Assembly: GCA_949752795.1 (NCBI GenBank)
Contig: OX457070.1
Location: forward strand, 39,271,185 to 39,335,184
Reading direction: 5' to 3'
Length of the DNA stretch: 64,000 nucleotides
Origin: Hyperoodon ampullatus
Taxonomy: Eukaryota; Chordata; Mammalia; Artiodactyla; Ziphiidae
Shown: positions 59,615-64,000 of the stretch, piece by piece
How the letters are laid out: each line of letters begins with the position of its first letter
Position numbering within the stretch: position 1 is the first letter of the stretch
Notes under the pieces: model-generated
The model's database searches: none
What the model saw: the letters and a program-made list of their open reading frames with translations, nothing else
Told to the model about the DNA's origin: nothing
Translations under genes and position numbers: made by a program

Positions 59615-60505
59615 ATGAGAAGACAGAGAAACACACAGCAGCTGAAGGAGTAAGGCAAAACCCCAGCAGACCAAACAAATGAAGAGGAAATAGGCAGTAT
59701 ACCTGAAAAAGAATTCAGAGTAATGATAGTAAAGATGATCCAAAATCTTGGAAATAGAATGGAGAAAATACAAGAAACGTTTAACAAGGACCTAGAAGAA
59801 CTAAAGAGCAAAGAAACAATGATGAACAACACAGTAAATGAAATTTAAAATTCTCTAGAAGGAACCAATAGCAGAATAACTGAGGCAGAAAAACGGATAA
59901 GTGACCTGGAAGATAAAATAGTGGAAATAACTACCACAGAGCAGAATAAAGAAAAAAGAATGAAAAGAATAGAGGATAGTCTCAGAGACCTCTGGGACAA
60001 CATTAAATGCATCAACATTCGAATTATAGGGGTCCAGAAGAAGAAGATAAAAAGAAAAGGACTGAGAAAATATTTGAAGAGATTATAGTTGAAAACTTCC
60101 CTAATATGGAAAAGGAAATTGTTACTCAAGTACAGGAAGCACAGAGAGTCCCATAGAGGAAAAATCCAAGGAGAAAGATGACAAGATACATATTAATCAA
60201 ACTATCAAAAATTAAATACAAAGATAAAATATAAAAAGCAGCAAGGAAAAAACAACAAATAACATACAAGGGAATCCCCATAAGGTTAACAGCTATCTTT
60301 CAGCAGAAACTCTGCAAGCCACAAAGGGGTGGCAGGACATATTGAAAGTGATGAAAGGGAAAAACCTACAACCAAGATTACTCTACCCAGCATGGATCTC
60401 ATTCAGATTCGATGGAGAAATTAAAACCTTTACAGACAAGCAAAAGCTAGGAGAATTCAGCACCACAAAACCAGCTTATAAAAAATGCTAAAGGAACTTC
60501 TCTAG
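59615..60505 (+). pseudogene. L1 ORF1 remnant
   Basis: ATG at 59615 gives MRRQRNTQQLKE, then TAG (59651). GKTPADQTNEEEIGSIPEKEFRVMIVKMIQNLGNRMEKIQETFNKDLEELKSKETMMNNTVNEI follows and then a stop. NSLEGTNSRITEAEKRISDLEDKIVEITTTEQNKEKRMKRIEDSLRDLWDNIKCINIRIIGV continues in the same frame. The C-terminal domain is frame-shifted, ending at TAG 60503-60505. The coiled coil is well preserved, but the protein would be truncated. Confidence 0.92.
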
Positions 60506-60563
60506 GCAGAAAACAGAAGACAAGGAAAACACCTACAATAACAAACCCAAAACAATTAAGAAA

Positions 60564-63500
60564 ATGGGAATAGGAACATACATATCGATAATTACCTTAA
60601 ATGTAAATGGATTAAATGCTCCAACCAAAACACACAGACTGGCTGAATGGACACAAAAACAAGACCTGCATATATGCTGTCTACAAGAGACCCACTTCAG
60701 ACCTAGGGACACATACAGACTGAAAGTGGGGGGATGGAAAAAGATATTCCATGCAAATGGAAATCAAAAGAAAGCTGGAGTAGCATTTCTAATATCAGAC
60801 AAAATAACTTAAAAATAAAGACTATTACAAGAGACAAAGAAGGACACTACATAATGATCCAGGGATGGATCCAAGAAGAAGATATAACAATTGTAAATAT
60901 TTATGCACCCAACATAGGAGCACCTCAATACATAAGACAAATGTTAACAGCCATAAAAGGGGATATCAACAGTAACACAATCATAGTAGGGGACTTTAAC
61001 TCCCCACTTTCACCAATGGACAGATCATCAAAAATGAAAATAAATATGGAAACACAAGCTTTAAATGATACAATAAACAAGATGGACTTATTTATAGGAC
61101 ATTCCTTCCAAAAACAACATAATACACTTTCTTTTCAAGTGCTCATGGAACATTCTCCAGGATAGATCATATCCTGGGTCACAAATCAAGCCATGGTAAA
61201 TTTAAGAAAATTGAAATCGTATCAAGTATGTTTTTCCAACCATAGTGCTATGAGACTAAAAATCAAATACAGGAAAAATCTGTAAAAAATACAAACACTT
61301 GGAGGCTAAACAACACATTACTGAATAACCAAGAGATCACTGAAGAAATCAAAGAGGAAATCAAAAAATACCTAGAGAAAAATGACAATGAAAACACAAT
61401 GACTGAAAACTTATGGGATGCAGCAAAAGCAGTTGTAAGAGGAAAGTTTATAGCAATACAATCCTACCTCAAGAAACAAGAAACATCTCAAATAAATAAC
61501 CTAACCTTGCACCTAATGCAATTAGAGAAAGAAGAACAAAAAACCCCCAAAGTTAGCAGAAAGAAAGAAATCATGAAAATCAGATCAGAAATAAATGAAA
61601 AAGACATGAAGGAAACAATAGCAAAGATCAATAAAATTAAAAGCTGGTTCTTTGAGAAGATAAACAAAATTGATAAACCATTAACCACATTCATCAAGAA
61701 AAAAGGGAGAAAACTCAAATCAACAGAATTAGAAATGAAAAAGGAAATACAACTGACATTGCAGAAATATAAGGATCATGAGAGATTACTACAAACAACT
61801 ATATGCCAATAAAATGGACAACCTGGGAGAAATGGACATATACTTAGAAAAGCACAGTCTTCCAAGACTGAACCAGGAAGAAATACAAAATATAAACAAA
61901 CCAATCACAAGCTCTGAAATTGAGACTGTGATTAAAAATCTTCCAACAACAAAAGCCCAGGACCAGGTGGCTTCACAGGCAAATTCTATCAAACATTTAG
62001 AGAAGAGCTAACACCTATCCACCTCGAACTCTTCCAAAATATAACAGAGGGAGGAACACTCCCAAACTCATTCTACAAGGCCACCATTGCCCTGATACCA
62101 GAACCAGACAAAGATGTCACAAAGAAAGGAAACTACAGGCCAATATCACTGATGAACGTAGATGCAAAAATCGTCAACAAAATATTAGCAAACAGAATCC
62201 AACAGCACATTAAAAGGATCATACACCATGATCAAGTGGGGTTTATCCCAGGAATGCAAGGATTCTTCAATATATGCAAATGATAAACCATATTAACAAA
62301 CTGAAGGAGAAAAAATATATGCTCATCTCAATAGATGCAGAAAAAGCTTTCGACAAAATTCAACAGCCATTTATGACAAAAACACTCCACAAAGTAGGCA
62401 TAGAGGGAACTTACCTCAACATAATAAAGGCCATATATGACAAACCCACAGCCAACATCTTTCTCAATGGCAAAAAACTGAAATCATTTCCACTAAGATC
62501 AGTAACAAGACAAGGTTTTCCAGTCTCAGCACTATTATTCAACATAGTTTTGGAAGTTTTAGCCACAGCAATCAGAGAAGAAAAAGAACTAAAATGAATC
62601 CAAATCGGAAAAGAAGAAGTAAGGCTGTCACTGTTTGCAGATGACATAATACTATACATAGAGAACCCTAAAGACACTACTAGAAACCTACCAGAACTAA
62701 TCAATGAATTTGGTAATGTAGCAGGATACAAAATTAATGCACAGAAATCTCTTGCATTCCTATACACTAATGATGAAAAATCTGAAAGAGAAATTAAGGA
62801 AACACTCCCATTTACCACTGCAACAAAAAAATAAAATGCCTAGAAATGAACCTACCTAAGAAGACAAAAGACCTGTATGTAGAAAACTGTAGGATACTGA
62901 TCAAAGAAATAAAAGATGACACAAACAGATGGAGAGATATACCATGTTCTTGGATTGGAAGAATCAACATTGTGAAAATGACTATACTACCAAAAGCAGT
63001 CTACAGACTGAATGCAATCCTTATCAAACTACCACTGGCATTTTTCACAGAACTAGAATAAAAAATTTCACAATTTATATGGAAACACAAAAGACCCTTA
63101 ATAGCCAAAATAATCTTGAGAAAAATAAAAGGAGCCGGAAGAATCAGGCTCCCTGACTTCAGACTATACTACAAACCTACAATAATCACAACAGTATGGT
63201 ACTGGCACAAAAACAGAAATATAGATCAATGGAACAGGATAGAAAGCTCAGAGATAAACCCACGCACATACTGTCACCTTATTTTTGATGAAGGAGGCAG
63301 GAATATACAATGGAGAAAAGACAGCGTCTTCAATAAGTGGTGCTTGGAAAACCAGACAGATATGTATAAAATAATGAAATTAGCACACTCTCTAACACCA
63401 TACACAAAAATAAACTCAAAATGGATTAAAGACCTAAATGTAAGGCCAGAAACTATAAAATTCTTATAGGAAAACATAAGCAGAACATTGTATGACATAA

Positions 63501-64000
63501 ATCACACCAAGATCCTTTTTTACCCTCCTCCTAGAGATGGAAATAAAAACAAAAATAAACAAATGGGACCTAATGAAACATAAAAGGTTTTGCACAGCAA
63601 AGGACCCATAAACAAGATGAAAAGACAACTCTCAGAATGGGAGAAAATATTTGCAAGTGAAGCAACTGACAAACTATTAATTTCTAAAATATATAAGCAG
63701 CTCATGCAGCTCAATGTCAAAAAAACCAGCCTAATAAAAATGGGCAGAAGACCTAAATAGACATTTCCCCAAAGAAGATATACAGATAGTCAACAAACAC
63801 ATGAAAGAATGCTCAACATCACTAATCATTAGAGAAATGCAAATCAAAACTACAATGAGGTTATCACCTCACACTAGTCAGAATGGCCATCATCAAAAAT
63901 GTGCAAACAATAAATGCTGGAGACGGTGTGGAGAAAAGGGAATCTTCTTGCACTGTTGGTGGCAATGTAAATTGATACAGCCGCTATGGAGAACAGTATG
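60564..64000 (+). pseudogene. L1 ORF2 remnant (EN-RT), runs off the window
   Basis: ATG at 60564 reads MGIGTYISIITLNVNGLNAPTKTHRL.. CCLQETHFRPRDTYRLKVGGWKKIFHANGNQKKAGVAFLISDKIT and stops near 60810. The EN continues in another frame (GDFNSPLSPMDRSS at 60990-61032). The catalytic SDH is SNH (about 61237), in yet another frame. RT sequence includes [25 protein letters not shown], a short deletion at about 62280, [48 protein letters not shown] (62595-62597), and FADD intact at 62634-62645. The window ends within the cysteine-rich C-terminal region. Inactive. Confidence 0.93.
62595..62597 (+). other. Shared TGA stop, 13 codons before FADD
   Basis: AAATGAATCCAAATC. Same codon and spacing to FADD (39 bases) as at 39504 and, on the minus strand, at 13858. 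Confidence 0.9.

Larger units (their letters stand above)
57893..64000 (+). mobile_element. L1 (plus), 5'UTR class A, inserted in the L1 above, 3' end beyond window
   Basis: The 5' end, CCTTCAAGATGGTGG at 57898-57912, lies near 57893. The 5'UTR covers 57893-59614, ORF1 59615-60505 and ORF2 60564 to past the window end. Its 5'UTR is homologous to that of the minus-strand L1 at 3380-5290. Reading frames are broken in ORF1 and at several places in ORF2. The right TSD cannot be examined. Confidence 0.94.

Overview
The window is mammalian nuclear DNA, most probably from a cetacean. It holds at least nine SINEs of the tRNA-derived CHR type (Cetacea/Hippo/Ruminant). Eight are the compact young form that is abundant in whales and dolphins, and most are flanked by clear target-site duplications (TSDs). 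I saw no ruminant BovB or Bov-A sequence. Old L1M, MIR, L2 and CR1-like relics complete a typical placental background. I see no host protein-coding gene, no rRNA or functional tRNA gene, and no prokaryotic or phage system. Essentially every recognisable protein reading frame comes from an L1 retrotransposon and is broken.

Layout: 1-5290 is an L1 on the minus strand with a GC-rich 5'UTR, cut by the window edge. 5291-7300 is unassigned. 7300-13740 is a patchwork of ancient minus-strand L1/HAL1-like pieces carrying an ERV1-like solo LTR (7786-8358), two CHR SINEs and microsatellites. 13775-16203 is an internally deleted L1 (minus). 16350-17660 holds a Tigger/MER2-like DNA transposon relic, a long CHR-1-type SINE and an L1M 3'UTR. 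17660-27300 is mostly single-copy-looking DNA with small MIR/L2 relics and one SINE. 27312-28840 is a three-layer nest: an LTR split by an L1 3' end, itself split by a SINE. 28841-35555 is mostly unique DNA with MIRs, SINEs and an L1 3'UTR. 35571-41455 is a nearly full-length L1 (plus) with an imperfect TSD. 41475-46184 is mostly unique. 46185-54990 is an old L1M (minus) split by a younger deleted L1 (47205-51250) and by a SINE. 56543-64000 is an L1 (plus) interrupted in its endonuclease region by a second, younger L1 that runs off the window.

Together these give a relative chronology: L1M/HAL1/MIR/L2 first, then L1s with a '5'UTR class B', then L1s with a GC-rich '5'UTR class A' and CHR SINEs. 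All five visible L1 5' ends carry an AAGATG YY1-like core next to the first base. Three L1 copies with different 5'UTR classes share a TGA stop at the same codon, 13 codons before the reverse-transcriptase FADD motif. That is the most unexpected observation here. I found no convincing undescribed gene system.
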